Assembly (NCBI GenBank): GCA_022561385.1
Contig: JADFRG010000008.1
Location: 1-64,000, forward strand
Source of the DNA: Chloroflexota bacterium
GTDB lineage: Bacteria > Chloroflexota > Anaerolineae > Anaerolineales > E44-bin32
Direction: 5' to 3'
Length of the DNA stretch: 64,000 bases
Part shown: piece by piece, positions 48,209 to 57,892 of the stretch
Position numbering within the stretch: the first letter of the stretch is position 1
Layout: every line of letters starts with the position of its first letter
Notes under the pieces: model-generated
Database searches by the model: none
The model's input: the letters and a program-made list of their open reading frames with translations, nothing else
What the model was told of the DNA's origin: nothing
Program-made: the position numbers and the translations under genes

Positions 48209-49141
48209 TTACCAGGGCCAGAAGCCGAGCCATAAGCTGAAGCCCGTTCCGATGGCTACCAGGACCAAAAGTCCTAGGGCCGCGGTCACCAGAACCAGGC
48301 CCGAACGCAACCGTCCGCGAGGACGCGCCGCTTCTTTATCTGGAACTTCGACAATAATCAGAGTGATATTGTCGTGTCCGCCACGCGCTCTGGCCATATC
48401 TACCAGGATGCTCGCGGCTCGTTCCGGTGAATTCTCCGACAGCACTTCTAAAAGCTCCTGATCTTCCACCAGATCGGTCAGTCCGTCGGAACAAAGCAGC
48501 ATTTGGTCGTGCGCGGCCAGCTTCAGACCCTGATTGGCTTCGGAGGCTTTATCGCTTTCATCGGCAGAAAGTCGCAGGCGAAGGTCCGGTATGGGGTCCC
48601 TTTCGCCGCCCAGGTGCCGATGAAGCACGTGGGCGTTGGGATGGTCTTGAGCCTCCTCCGGTGTCAGGATGCCGTGTTTGATGGCTTCTTGGATCCAGGT
48701 GTGATCAATTGAGATCTGCTGGATCGTGCCGGACCGCACGAGATAGGTCCGGCTATCGCCAACCGAGATGGTATACAAGCGGCGACCCACTACCATCGCG
48801 GTCGCAATAGTGGAGCCCATGCCTTCGAGCGCCTTGTCCTTGTTTGAGGATTCGGAAATTGATCGACCCGCGCCGATGATGGCTTCCGAGAGTTCCGCCA
48901 CGGGATCGTCGCCGCTCGATTTGGCGATGGCGCTGGGGACCTGATCTGCGGCGATCTGTGAGGCTACTTCGCCCGCTTGATGGCCGCCGATCCCGTCGGC
49001 TACGAGGGCCAGCATAACCGGAGCCTTGTCCGACTCCCGCGAATAAGAGGTAACAGAATAGCGGTCCTCGTTGATCTCCCGGGTCTCACCCGGGTGCGAC
49101 AACGCGGCGACTGTCAGATGGGAGCGATCGGTGGGGATCAT
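48209..49141 (-). CDS. PP2C-family Ser/Thr phosphatase with C-terminal TM
   Basis: LVADGIGGHQAGEVAS, SVGDSRTYLVRSG, LLCSDGLTDLV, GGHDNITLI. Confidence 0.92.
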   Translation of the reverse strand: MIPTDRSHLTVAALSHPGETREINEDRYSVTSYSRESDKAPVMLALVADGIGGHQAGEVASQIAADQVPSAIAKSSGDDPVAELSEAIIGAGRSISESSNKDKALEGMGSTIATAMVVGRRLYTISVGDSRTYLVRSGTIQQISIDHTWIQEAIKHGILTPEEAQDHPNAHVLHRHLGGERDPIPDLRLRLSADESDKASEANQGLKLAAHDQMLLCSDGLTDLVEDQELLEVLSENSPERAASILVDMARARGGHDNITLIIVEVPDKEAARPRGRLRSGLVLVTAALGLLVLVAIGTGFSLWLGFWPW

Positions 49142-50970
49142 GCGGCGGGTGGTCCCTCGTCTGGGGAAATCCGGATCTCCCGAGGGGGACGATCACCAGG
49201 TAGCTGAAAGCGGAATTCTACACGGCCCAGTTGAATATGATCGCCATGTTGCAGCCGGCGGCCAGATTTTGGCACAAGCTCGTAATTGATCCAACTCCCG
49301 GCGACACTGCCTTGGTCCCGCAGCAGATAATCGCCATCCGCCTGACGGATCAGCCGCGCATGCATCCGCTCGACAGATGGATCGTCCAAAACGATGGCGG
49401 CCAGAGATGCGTCTCTCCCGAGCACAACATCTACCCCGGTCAGCGGAATCGGGTCACCCGCCGGCCGCAGCGGGATTAACAGCGCCTCCGGTGGGGCAGC
49501 GCTTCGAAGCCGGGTGCGCTTGATCGGATTTAACCGGACTACGGCCGCCGGCTCCGGGAGCGCCGCCCGCCGAACAAGCGTCGTGAGACCAATCACAAGC
49601 ACCATGCCGGCCACAATAACGGCCAGAACCGCCACCACCGAATCAAGTGCCGGGCGAAGGGCGGAGAACCCTTGCTCCGGCCTGGAAATCACTAGCTGGA
49701 CCGGATGTTTGATCGTTTCCGCTTGCAGGCCGAGGGAATCCTCTACAAGGACGCGCAGGATATGGGGGCCGCTTTGACGGTACTCCGTAAGGTCCCATTC
49801 AAATCGATCGAACGGCGCTTCTCGCCGCACGTCAACAACTTCCTCGTCGACCAACAATGAACTCCGCCGGATGCTGCGAACATGCCCATCCGGGAATGTG
49901 GTCAAGATCTGGAGATCGAAAGAGGTTGGGGAAATCGCCTCCAGCTCTATCTCCGGGTCATCCGTCTGTCGAATGATCTCGTTCGGCGGCTGGATAAATG
50001 CCACTTCGGGAGCTTGTACGTTGATTTCATAACGTACCGAAGATGAACTCGATTCAAACTCGTCGTTGCTGACCTGGATCTGCAGCAAGTGGATCCCCGA
50101 CGTATCTGCCCGGGAAGAGAACGTGACCTCGTATTGATACCGTTGATTCAAGATGCGATCCGCGATGGCCTCTATGCCGCCATCAGGATCGAAAGCCAAA
50201 AACTGGCCGCCGGTGGAAGCCGCCAATTCTTTTAGCGTCTCAACTTCGGGAAGATCCAGGCCCTCCGGGCTGGAGAATAAGACCGGATAAATGGCGGTAG
50301 CAGAATCGCTGGCACGGGAGATCGCGTTCGCAAGGGGTAGATCCCGTGGGGTCTCGATGAGGGGAGTCATGAATACCAGCGAGCTCGGAAGCGCTTCGGC
50401 CTCCAGAGGGTCATCGGAGAAATCGAGCGCTAACAACAGCAAATCGAAACCGGATATGCTCCCTTCAAAGGTGGGCTCCATTTGGTCCAGGACGGCCGCC
50501 AGCTCGGCGGCCGAACTGGAATGCTGGATGAGCAGACCGTCTGCGGTCAGCAGGCTGAGGTCGTCTACACCGATCAGGCTGTTATCCGGGTCGCGCCAAT
50601 AATCGAGCAGTTCATCCTTGGCGTAGTCGAAGCGGGTTCGACCATGGGAGTCGCGCACTCCCAGGCCAGGCGCAGTGTTGATGACGTAAACTTGTCGGGT
50701 TCCGACCAACACCTCTTCGACCACCAGGTCGTCCACCGGCCGGTCATCTTCAAGAATTCGAAAATTCTCGGCGCGAAGGCCGGGGATGCGCCGGCCCGCC
50801 TCATCTGAAACCCCTATCCGCAGGCTTATGGTCGGAAAGGCCTGCGTATTCGGCTCGGATACGCTGAGAGAAGGTTGAAGCTGCACGGCGGGGCGGAGCG
50901 TTAGTACAAGGAGAAGGCCAAAATTCCCCCACCGGCGCCGGCTCAAAAATCGGCGCGCGGCTACTCCCAT
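49138..50970 (-). CDS. VWA-like and FHA domain membrane protein
   Basis: VWA-like N-half; TM; FHA: LGRDASLAAIVLDDPSVERMHARLIRQADGDYLLRDQGSVAGSWIN. Confidence 0.82.
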   Translation of the reverse strand: MGVAARRFLSRRRWGNFGLLLVLTLRPAVQLQPSLSVSEPNTQAFPTISLRIGVSDEAGRRIPGLRAENFRILEDDRPVDDLVVEEVLVGTRQVYVINTAPGLGVRDSHGRTRFDYAKDELLDYWRDPDNSLIGVDDLSLLTADGLLIQHSSSAAELAAVLDQMEPTFEGSISGFDLLLLALDFSDDPLEAEALPSSLVFMTPLIETPRDLPLANAISRASDSATAIYPVLFSSPEGLDLPEVETLKELAASTGGQFLAFDPDGGIEAIADRILNQRYQYEVTFSSRADTSGIHLLQIQVSNDEFESSSSSVRYEINVQAPEVAFIQPPNEIIRQTDDPEIELEAISPTSFDLQILTTFPDGHVRSIRRSSLLVDEEVVDVRREAPFDRFEWDLTEYRQSGPHILRVLVEDSLGLQAETIKHPVQLVISRPEQGFSALRPALDSVVAVLAVIVAGMVLVIGLTTLVRRAALPEPAAVVRLNPIKRTRLRSAAPPEALLIPLRPAGDPIPLTGVDVVLGRDASLAAIVLDDPSVERMHARLIRQADGDYLLRDQGSVAGSWINYELVPKSGRRLQHGDHIQLGRVEFRFQLPGDRPPREIRISPDEGPPAA

Positions 50971-52484
50971 TCGATGGTCGCGGGCGGCTTGCTCGTGATG
51001 TCGTAAACCACGCGATTGACTCCGGTGACCTCATTAACGATCCGACTGCTGATCCCTGCAAGCAGATCGTGCGGTAGTCGTGCCCAGTCCGCGGTCATGA
51101 AGTCCTCCGTTGTAACCACTCGCAGCGCGATCGTCTCGCCATAGGCTCGCCGGTCTCCCATCACACCCACCGAACGCACAGGCAACAGGACGGCAAATGC
51201 CTGGGCGGAGGTTTGTTGATGCGATTTCAATTCGTCCGTGAGAATTCGGTCCGCGGCACGTAGGGCCGCGAGTCGAGCCGACGTGACCTCGCCCAAGCAC
51301 CTTATTGCGAGGCCCGGGCCGGGGAACGGCTGGCGCTCAAGAACCTCCGCTGGCAAGTCAAGACCGCGGCCCAGCTCGCGGACTTCATCTTTGAAGAGCA
51401 ACCGCAGGGGTTCAACGAGCGCGAAGTCCATGTCTGCGGGTAGACCGCCGACGTTGTGATGGGTCTTGATCCGAGCCGAAACTTCACGATCCTTGCCGCT
51501 GGATTCGACGATATCCGGGTAGATTGTGCCTTGCACGAGAAATCGCGGAGGTTTTAGAGGCGCAGCCGCCTCTTCAAACAATCGAATGAAAAGTTCGCCG
51601 ATGATTCGACGTTTCTGCTCGGGATCGGTAACACCTTCGAGGCTGGCCAGAAATTTATCCGCGGCGTCAATTACCTGTAGCTGGTCATTTAGCAGCGGAC
51701 CGAGGCTCGCCGAAACCATGGCCGATTCGCCGCTTCGGAGCAGTCCGGTGTCCACGAACACACACTTCAGTCGTTCTCCCAGGGCCCGATAGGCCAACAC
51801 GGACGCTACCGCGGAATCGACCCCTCCGCTTACCGCCGCGATTGCGCTTCCCTCGCCCACCTGCTCCTGAATGTCCCGGATGGCTCTGGGAATATTAGAT
51901 GAAGGAGACCAATCGGCCTTGGCCCCGCAAATGTCCACCGCGAATCGCCGCAATATTTCACCGCCACCCGGCGTGTGTTCTACCTCGGGGTGGAATTGCA
52001 GGCCATAAATCCGGGCAGTTGGATCCCCCATCGCCGCGTAGGGTGAATTATTCGAGCTAGCAATGACTTGAAATCCGCTGGGCAAAACCTCCACGCGGTC
52101 ACCGTGCGACATCCAGACCGGCTGCGATCCAAGCTCAAGCAGGCCGTCTCCGTCCTCGACGTGGATTTCCGCCACCCCATACTCGCGCGATTGGGCGGGA
52201 GCCACCTGGCCTCCCAGGGCCTCCGCCAGAGCCTGCATTCCGTAGCAGATTCCCAAGATCGGTTGCCCCGATTCAAGAACGAATTCAGGAATCTTAGGCG
52301 CGTTTTCTTCATAGATTGAGGCCGGTCCGCCGGACAGGATGTAGCCTGAAGGGTTGATGGACAGGACGTCTTCGGCGGGCGTGTCGTACGCAAAGAGTTC
52401 GCAGTAAACCCGAGCCTCGCGCACCCGGCGTGTGATCAGCTGTGAGGTTTGGGAGCCAAAGTCGATGACCGCAATGGTGTCCAT
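50961..52484 (-). CDS. guaA: GMP synthase (glutamine-hydrolysing)
   Basis: GICYGMQALAEALGG, GLQFHPEVEHT, AVSGGVDSAVAS, RQPFPGPGLAIRCLGEVT. Confidence 0.97.
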   Translation of the reverse strand: MDTIAVIDFGSQTSQLITRRVREARVYCELFAYDTPAEDVLSINPSGYILSGGPASIYEENAPKIPEFVLESGQPILGICYGMQALAEALGGQVAPAQSREYGVAEIHVEDGDGLLELGSQPVWMSHGDRVEVLPSGFQVIASSNNSPYAAMGDPTARIYGLQFHPEVEHTPGGGEILRRFAVDICGAKADWSPSSNIPRAIRDIQEQVGEGSAIAAVSGGVDSAVASVLAYRALGERLKCVFVDTGLLRSGESAMVSASLGPLLNDQLQVIDAADKFLASLEGVTDPEQKRRIIGELFIRLFEEAAAPLKPPRFLVQGTIYPDIVESSGKDREVSARIKTHHNVGGLPADMDFALVEPLRLLFKDEVRELGRGLDLPAEVLERQPFPGPGLAIRCLGEVTSARLAALRAADRILTDELKSHQQTSAQAFAVLLPVRSVGVMGDRRAYGETIALRVVTTEDFMTADWARLPHDLLAGISSRIVNEVTGVNRVVYDITSKPPATIEWE

Positions 52485-52493
52485 CAGGGGCGT

Positions 52494-53069
52494 TTATCTA
52501 CCCTCGAAAACGATCTTGCCGTCGGTCATGTCGGTGATCACGGCCAGGGCTTCGATCGGTACCTCCAGCCGGCTCAGCAGGTCGCGCCCTCCCTCAAATC
52601 GCTTTTCTATCAAGGTGCCAATCCCCACCACCGTGGCTCCGGCTGCACTGGCCAACCGCACCAGTCCCATGATGGTCTGGCCCGAGGCAAGGAAGTCGTC
52701 GATGATCAACACCCTTTCCTCGCGGCCTAAATACTCGGGCGAGACGATGAGTTCGACCGTACGACCCTTCGTGTGCGAGGGTGCCAGCGTCATAAGGATC
52801 TGATCCGGCATCGTGATGGGTTTGGACTTCCGCGCGTAAACTACGGGCAATTCGAGTTCGGCTGCGGTGGTCAGGGCCGGTGCGATGCCTGAAATTTCGG
52901 CCGTCAGCACCTTCGTGGCGGCCGCCTCGCGAAAACGATCCGCGAGCTCCTTCCCACACGCGACCATAAGGTGAGGATCGACCTGATGATTGATGAAGCC
53001 GTCGACCTTGAGGATGCCTCCGCCGAGGTTGACACCGTCTTTCAGGATTCGTTGTTCAAGGAGTTTCAC
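52494..53069 (-). CDS. xpt: Xanthine phosphoribosyltransferase
   Basis: LLEQRILKDGVNLGGGILKVDGFINHQVDP, VLIIDDFLASGQTIMGLVRL; GTG start at 53069. Confidence 0.9.
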   Translation of the reverse strand: MKLLEQRILKDGVNLGGGILKVDGFINHQVDPHLMVACGKELADRFREAAATKVLTAEISGIAPALTTAAELELPVVYARKSKPITMPDQILMTLAPSHTKGRTVELIVSPEYLGREERVLIIDDFLASGQTIMGLVRLASAAGATVVGIGTLIEKRFEGGRDLLSRLEVPIEALAVITDMTDGKIVFEGR

Positions 53070-53165
53070 GTTATTTATCGCGGTGGGAACGCTCGATTTT
53101 ACAACCGGCGGGGGGCTCCGCCAAGCCCGGTGCAGAATCCGACGGTGCGCGGACCGCTTGACATA

Positions 53166-53177
53166 GAACGGATGTTC
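53166..53177. promoter_or_regulatory. LexA (SOS) box
   Basis: GAACGGATGTTC = GAAC-N4-GTTC with RNRY centre, 57 bp upstream of lexA start. Confidence 0.75.
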
Positions 53178-53233
53178 CGCTAGAATAAGAACAAGCGTGC
53201 GCAATTCCGCGCGAATCGCGCAAGGAGGTTGGA

Positions 53234-53884
53234 ATGGCTCGCGGCAAGCTTTCAGATCGCCAACGCAAGATTCTCGATTTCATTCGGATGTTCGGTCTTC
53301 AGAGTGGGTATCCACCATCGATTCGCGAGATCGGAAAGGCGGTGGGTATCTCCTCGACATCGGTTGTGAATTACAACTTGAACCGGCTGGTCGAACAGGG
53401 GCATTTGGATCGAGACCAAAATGTCTCGCGCGGCCTTCGGTTGACAGAGAAAATCTCTTCGCAGGTGAACGCTATCATACGCATACCCCTGGTGGGTCGG
53501 ATCTTTGCGAGTGAGCCGGTGCCAGTTCCGGGGACCGATTCTCCGATGTTTGGGTCGGATGAAGCCATAGAGATCACGGAGGGTTTGCTCAGCTCCACGG
53601 AAGACCTCTTCGCCCTTGAGGTGAAAGGGGACTCGATGATCGATGCCATGATCAGCGAGGGCGATATAGTGGTTATGCAGCGGAGGTCGGAATGGTCCAA
53701 TGGGGACTTGGTGGCGGTGTGGCTGAAAGACAAGGAAGAGACCACGCTAAAACATATCTATCGCGAAGGTGACACCGTGCGACTGCAACCTGCCAATCCC
53801 ACCATGGAGCCGATCATCATCAAGGACCCGGAGAACCTCGAGGTTCAGGGCAAAGTAATGCTGGTCGTGCGGCAGCTGAGCTAA
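53234..53884 (+). CDS. lexA: LexA repressor
   Basis: LSDRQRKILDFI, GYPPSIREIGKAVGISSTSVVNYNL, VKGDSMIDAMISEGDIVVM. Confidence 0.96.
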   Translation: MARGKLSDRQRKILDFIRMFGLQSGYPPSIREIGKAVGISSTSVVNYNLNRLVEQGHLDRDQNVSRGLRLTEKISSQVNAIIRIPLVGRIFASEPVPVPGTDSPMFGSDEAIEITEGLLSSTEDLFALEVKGDSMIDAMISEGDIVVMQRRSEWSNGDLVAVWLKDKEETTLKHIYREGDTVRLQPANPTMEPIIIKDPENLEVQGKVMLVVRQLS

Positions 53885-53918
53885 AATCAAGCGGCACCAG
53901 CCCAGTATGGTCACATTT

Positions 53919-53952
53919 TACCCGGCGACTACGAGTCGCCGGGTATCTTTTT
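53919..53952 (+). terminator. Rho-independent terminator after lexA
   Basis: acccggcgactacgagtcgccgggtatcttttt. Confidence 0.85.
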
Positions 53953-54024
53953 CGGAAGGATCCCATCCAAGGAATGGGTGCCTGGAATTGAATACCAGGG
54001 TCCGTCTGCGGTCCGGTGCAGTAG

Positions 54025-54813
54025 TCAGGTATTGGAGGCCAGTTCGGCCTGTGTCCGGGCGATGTCTAGCTCGAGCTCCCTGGCAATCTGACCCAGCAGG
54101 TCCTGGCCAGATTGTCGAGCCATGCTCACCTCGAGCTGAAGTCGAGCCAGAGCTGAATTAACAAGTTCATCCAGCTGCCGAGTGAGTTTCTGAATAACTT
54201 GGTCGAGCCTCAGAACCTCACTCGATAATTGCGCCAAGGTCTCCGCTCGAGACTGGACCATCGCCCGGACCGGACGATCTGGCTTTTGCTGCAGCTCGAG
54301 AAGAGCCTCGAGGTCATGTTTCTGGTACGCCGCGTTGACTGCGGCCATCATCGACTCGCGCCACTCTTTTTCCTGTGAATCCGTGGTTAAATCCGGATGA
54401 AAGCGCTTGGCTAGCTCCCGGTACAGCGTCTTGAGCTCAGAGTCATCCGGCCGGGGGCTTGTACGGGGCGGTGCAATCGGCGACTCGCTGCGTGTCCAAG
54501 CTCGCTCAAATTGACGGACAACATCGGGCGCTTCCTCCAGATTTTTTCCCCACTGCGCGCGCCGCTCGGAAGCGTGTCGCGATTCGCTGAGCTGGGCACG
54601 AAGGCCGGTCAGCTGCCGTTCGAGCGGCCGGATACGCCTTCCGAGCTCCCTCTCAAATTGTTCTAACGATACGCGCAGGTCGAAGAGTTCGAGCTCCAGA
54701 TCGGCTACCGCCTCCTGTCGCTCGGAGATATTGGCCCGCAGAGTTCTAAGCTCGGGATCTCTAGCATCTCGGATCGTACTAGAAAGCGAGGAGCGATTGC
54801 GGCGGCCGAACAT
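54025..54813 (-). CDS. J-domain (DnaJ-like) coiled-coil protein
   Basis: ELKTLYRELAKRFHPDLTTDSQEKEWRESMMAAVNAAYQKHD with HPD motif; flanking coiled coils. Confidence 0.75.
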   Translation of the reverse strand: MFGRRNRSSLSSTIRDARDPELRTLRANISERQEAVADLELELFDLRVSLEQFERELGRRIRPLERQLTGLRAQLSESRHASERRAQWGKNLEEAPDVVRQFERAWTRSESPIAPPRTSPRPDDSELKTLYRELAKRFHPDLTTDSQEKEWRESMMAAVNAAYQKHDLEALLELQQKPDRPVRAMVQSRAETLAQLSSEVLRLDQVIQKLTRQLDELVNSALARLQLEVSMARQSGQDLLGQIARELELDIARTQAELASNT

Positions 54814-54962
54814 CGGTTGGATTGTACACGAAGCGTTTGCCCACGATCGTTGGCGAGATTTGCGTCAGGCGATCTGCCTCAACGCCGCGGAAGGCCTCTC
54901 GAATTGGATGCGGGCCGTTGCCTGAAGGCTCTCCTGGACCCGCTCTGGTATACTCGTCGCCG

Positions 54963-55038
54963 CCGGGGTGTGGCGCAGTCGGAAGCGCGCCGCGTTTGGG
55001 ACGCGGAGGTCGGCGGTTCAAGTCCGCCCACCCCGACC
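54963..55038 (+). tRNA. tRNA-Pro (TGG)
   Basis: cggggtgtggcgcag...gtttgggac...ggttcaagtcc...caccccgacca; CCA encoded. Confidence 0.95.
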
Positions 55039-55099
55039 AGCTCAGCAACCCTCCGATACAACCTACTTATCTGCCATCTACCTATTACGATAGGGTGTA

Positions 55100-55423
55100 A
55101 TGCGCGGCAAACGGACGAATATCTCGAAGGCCAAAGTCGATCTAGTGCTGGTCGATGCCCGTTATGAGCGGGATACTGGAAGACTGGTGTTTGCTCGCGG
55201 TTACGCACGGACCGGGCAGGTGTGGACGGACATCAAGCTGTTTGACCGCGCAAGCCTCGTCGCGGACCTGGAGAAAGGCCAGAAAGTTGTGACGGGTCGG
55301 AACTCGGAACTGTCCGGTGACTTCGAAGACCTGTCTCCGGTCTATTTCGGCCCAGAACAGCAGCTCCTCGCCGGAGGTGAGAGCGAGCACGACGGTGACG
55401 ATCTGAAGCTTCCGATCCTTTGA
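55100..55423 (+). CDS. Hypothetical protein
   Basis: 107-aa ORF between tRNAs; no recognised domain. Confidence 0.5.
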   Translation: MRGKRTNISKAKVDLVLVDARYERDTGRLVFARGYARTGQVWTDIKLFDRASLVADLEKGQKVVTGRNSELSGDFEDLSPVYFGPEQQLLAGGESEHDGDDLKLPIL

Positions 55424-55517
55424 AGAGTGATCGCAGCCGGGCTCACGGGTCCAGTTGCCGAGCAAAATCCGTGGATCGGGCCCCGTGGTAGAATGCCCGC
55501 GCAACTTCCCCCTCCAA

Positions 55518-55592
55518 GCGGGCATAGCTCAGGTGGTAGAGCGCGGGCCTTCCAAGCCCGATGCACGGGTTCGAACCCCGTTGCCCGCTCCA
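55518..55592 (+). tRNA. tRNA-Gly (TCC)
   Basis: gcgggcatagctcaggtggtagagcgcgggccttccaagccc...tgcccgctcca. Confidence 0.95.
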
Positions 55593-55603
55593 TTCAATGG
55601 AAA

Positions 55604-55679
55604 GGGCCCGTAGCTCAGTGGTTAGAGCGGCCGGCTCATAACCGGTTGGTCGCAGGTTCGATCCCTGCCGGGCCCACCA
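55604..55679 (+). tRNA. tRNA-Met (CAT), elongator or Ile2
   Basis: gggcccgtagctcag...ccggctcataaccgg...cgggcccacca; lacks the initiator GGG/CCC anticodon stem. Confidence 0.93.
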
Positions 55680-55681
55680 AA

Positions 55682-55707
55682 TACCCGCCTGCTGGCGGGC
55701 GTTTTAT
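55682..55707 (+). terminator. Terminator after tRNA pair
   Basis: acccgcctgctggcgggcgtttta. Confidence 0.6.
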
Positions 55708-55813
55708 TCCCCATTCGCGCCGTTAAGAAATTTGCTCGCCCATAGGAGTCAAGGGGACTTGGAAATTCGGCACCAAGTATGCGAATATAATCGAACATTC
55801 GTAAAATCAGCGC

Positions 55814-56737
55814 ATGGATGAAGAGAAAGAAGGCATGGGTTTGTTCGAGCGCCTGGCCAGGTGGATTAAAGGCTCGAAAGCGGAACCGGGGCCGAATGCC
55901 GATCTGGCCGATACTGCGCCGCTGACTTTGGGTAATCCGGATCAGATCCCGACTGGAAAGATCCGGGAGAGCCTTGAAGCCGGAAGCGCCCAGTCAGTGG
56001 GTCTCGAGCGTGAGAACAACGAGGATTCAGTTTTCACGATGTATGGGGCTTCATATGGTGAGGATGCGCTCCCGGAATTTGGTCTCTTTTGCGTGGCGGA
56101 TGGAGCGGGGGGACTGGGATATGGGGAGCTGGCAAGCTCGATTGCGTTGCGGGCGGTGATCAGCAGCTTGATGGAGAACGCGGTGCTTAGCGCGCTGCAA
56201 CTCGAAGATACCGATCCACAACCGAGTATTGAGGACATTGCACGACAGGCCATCGAACATGCCAATCGGGAGGTCATTAACTCTGCCAACGGTGGAGTAA
56301 CAACCCTGACCGTGGCGATGATCCTCAACGGGCAGATGGTTATCGGCCACGTGGGCGACAGCCGAGCGTACCTGGTTGAAAATGGCAAGCCGCGGCTGCT
56401 GACCCGTGACCACTCCTACTCATGGCGTCTGGTCGAGATTGGGCAGATTACTGTTGAAGAAGCAATGGAGCATCCGAAGCGAAACCAACTGTGGAACGCG
56501 GTGGGGCAGGGCAATAACTTGGCGATCGAAGTGGATGTGTATCCGGAGCCGCACGGCGGTTTCCTGCTGCTGTGCTCGGATGGCCTCTGGGGAGAGGTGC
56601 CCGAAAGCGAGCTGAGTTCGGTGATAACCTCGTTCGACGAGCCGAACGAAGCCTGCGAGGAACTCGTGCGGGTGGCCAACGCCGCCGGTGGGCCGGACAA
56701 CATCACCGCCTTGCTGGTGGCCTTCCCCGGAATTTGA
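55814..56737 (+). CDS. PP2C-family protein phosphatase
   Basis: FCVADGAGGLGYGELASS, GHVGDSRAYLVENG, LLLCSDGLWGEV, GGPDNITALLV. Confidence 0.92.
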   Translation: MDEEKEGMGLFERLARWIKGSKAEPGPNADLADTAPLTLGNPDQIPTGKIRESLEAGSAQSVGLERENNEDSVFTMYGASYGEDALPEFGLFCVADGAGGLGYGELASSIALRAVISSLMENAVLSALQLEDTDPQPSIEDIARQAIEHANREVINSANGGVTTLTVAMILNGQMVIGHVGDSRAYLVENGKPRLLTRDHSYSWRLVEIGQITVEEAMEHPKRNQLWNAVGQGNNLAIEVDVYPEPHGGFLLLCSDGLWGEVPESELSSVITSFDEPNEACEELVRVANAAGGPDNITALLVAFPGI

Positions 56738-56852
56738 GGTCAGCCCCCGAGGACACGGCATACGAGCCGGATCGGAATCTCACCGGTCTCGGGCTGAATG
56801 ACGAAGTATTAGCGGAACCCCCCCCATTTTTTATTTGAGCCTTTAACAGCGA

Positions 56853-57040
56853 ACCGCCGAATGTGGGGGGTGCATTCGGCGGTCCAAATCACTTCGGGGC
56901 CCTACCGCCCGTGCAGGGGGAACACGCGTTTGGTAGACATTATCCCCTGAGACAAGCCCCTTAACTTTCGATCGGAGCCGTCCTGCGAGGATCTTATCAT
57001 ACGCGCAGGACGAGTTGGATTAAGGGGATGTAAGCGCCCC
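56853..57040. ncRNA. Candidate structured non-coding RNA, strand undetermined
   Basis: Perfect pairings: accgccgaatg/cattcggcggt; GGGGC 56896/GCCCC 57036; CAGGGG 56914/CCCCTG 56944; CCCCTTAA 56957/TTAAGGGG 57020; GTCCTGCG 56980/CGCAGGAC 57004. Confidence 0.5.
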
Positions 57041-57065
57041 CTCCGATACCGTTACGGGCTGGGCT

Positions 57066-57821
57066 ATGCTATTATCCGCCGCCGTGGGAAGCGTGCGTCG
57101 ACCGACGTGGCGGCAGTTCTTACCATTCTTGCTCCTGAATGTGGTAGTTTCGGCCGCGGTGGTGCTTTTGGTCCTCTTCGTCTTCGATCGCGGAGATGTG
57201 CTGCCATCTTCTGTTCCGACCCCGACCTTCGACGTAGCGCGTCGATTGGAGAGCGCGAAACCCACGCCTGCCCCAACGGTTCCACCCTCCCCCACTCCGG
57301 TGACCTACACCGTCCAGCCAGGCGATACGCTGGGAGCAATATCCGCCAAACTTGATATCCCAATTGAAAATCTCATGGCTGCCAACGGGCTAGCCAACCC
57401 GGATGCGCTGTCGGCCGGCCAGGTGTTGACTCTTCCCTCGTCGGACGATCCTCCCCCTCCAACCCCTCAACCGCCGGGAGTGATTATCACTGCCACACCG
57501 GAAGGACTTCCTCAAGTTATCATCCGTGGTGCCTATGAGCGCGAGGATCTTGAGCAAGAATTTGTCTATCTCGAAAACATCGGAGGGGTGGCGGTCATGG
57601 CCGGCTGGTCGCTCTACGATGGGGAGGGAAACACGTTCACGTTTCCCGGATTTACGTTGTATCGAGGTGGAGGAGTAAATGTTTATTCGCGGGCCGGAAA
57701 CAATTCCGTAATCAATCTCTATTGGGGGATGGACGAGCCCCTTTGGGTCCCAGGAAAGGTGATCACGTTGCTAGATAACACAGGCAAAGTTCACTCTACT
57801 TTCGGAGTCCCAGAAGGTTAA
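57066..57821 (+). CDS. LysM-domain membrane protein with C-terminal lamin-tail-like domain
   Basis: YTVQPGDTLGAISAKLDIPIENLMAANGLANPDALSAGQVLTLP; EFVYLENIGGVAVMAGWSLYDGEGNTFTFPGFTL. Confidence 0.82.
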   Translation: MLLSAAVGSVRRPTWRQFLPFLLLNVVVSAAVVLLVLFVFDRGDVLPSSVPTPTFDVARRLESAKPTPAPTVPPSPTPVTYTVQPGDTLGAISAKLDIPIENLMAANGLANPDALSAGQVLTLPSSDDPPPPTPQPPGVIITATPEGLPQVIIRGAYEREDLEQEFVYLENIGGVAVMAGWSLYDGEGNTFTFPGFTLYRGGGVNVYSRAGNNSVINLYWGMDEPLWVPGKVITLLDNTGKVHSTFGVPEG

Positions 57822-57838
57822 CGTTTCTCAGGTAGAAA

Positions 57839-57873
57839 TAAAAAAACCCCGGCGAGCAGACGCCGGGGTTTTG
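57839..57873. terminator. Bidirectional Rho-independent terminator
   Basis: aaaaaaaccccggcgagcagacgccggggttttg. Confidence 0.88.
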
Positions 57874-57892
57874 CATTTACAAGCGACCGAAC

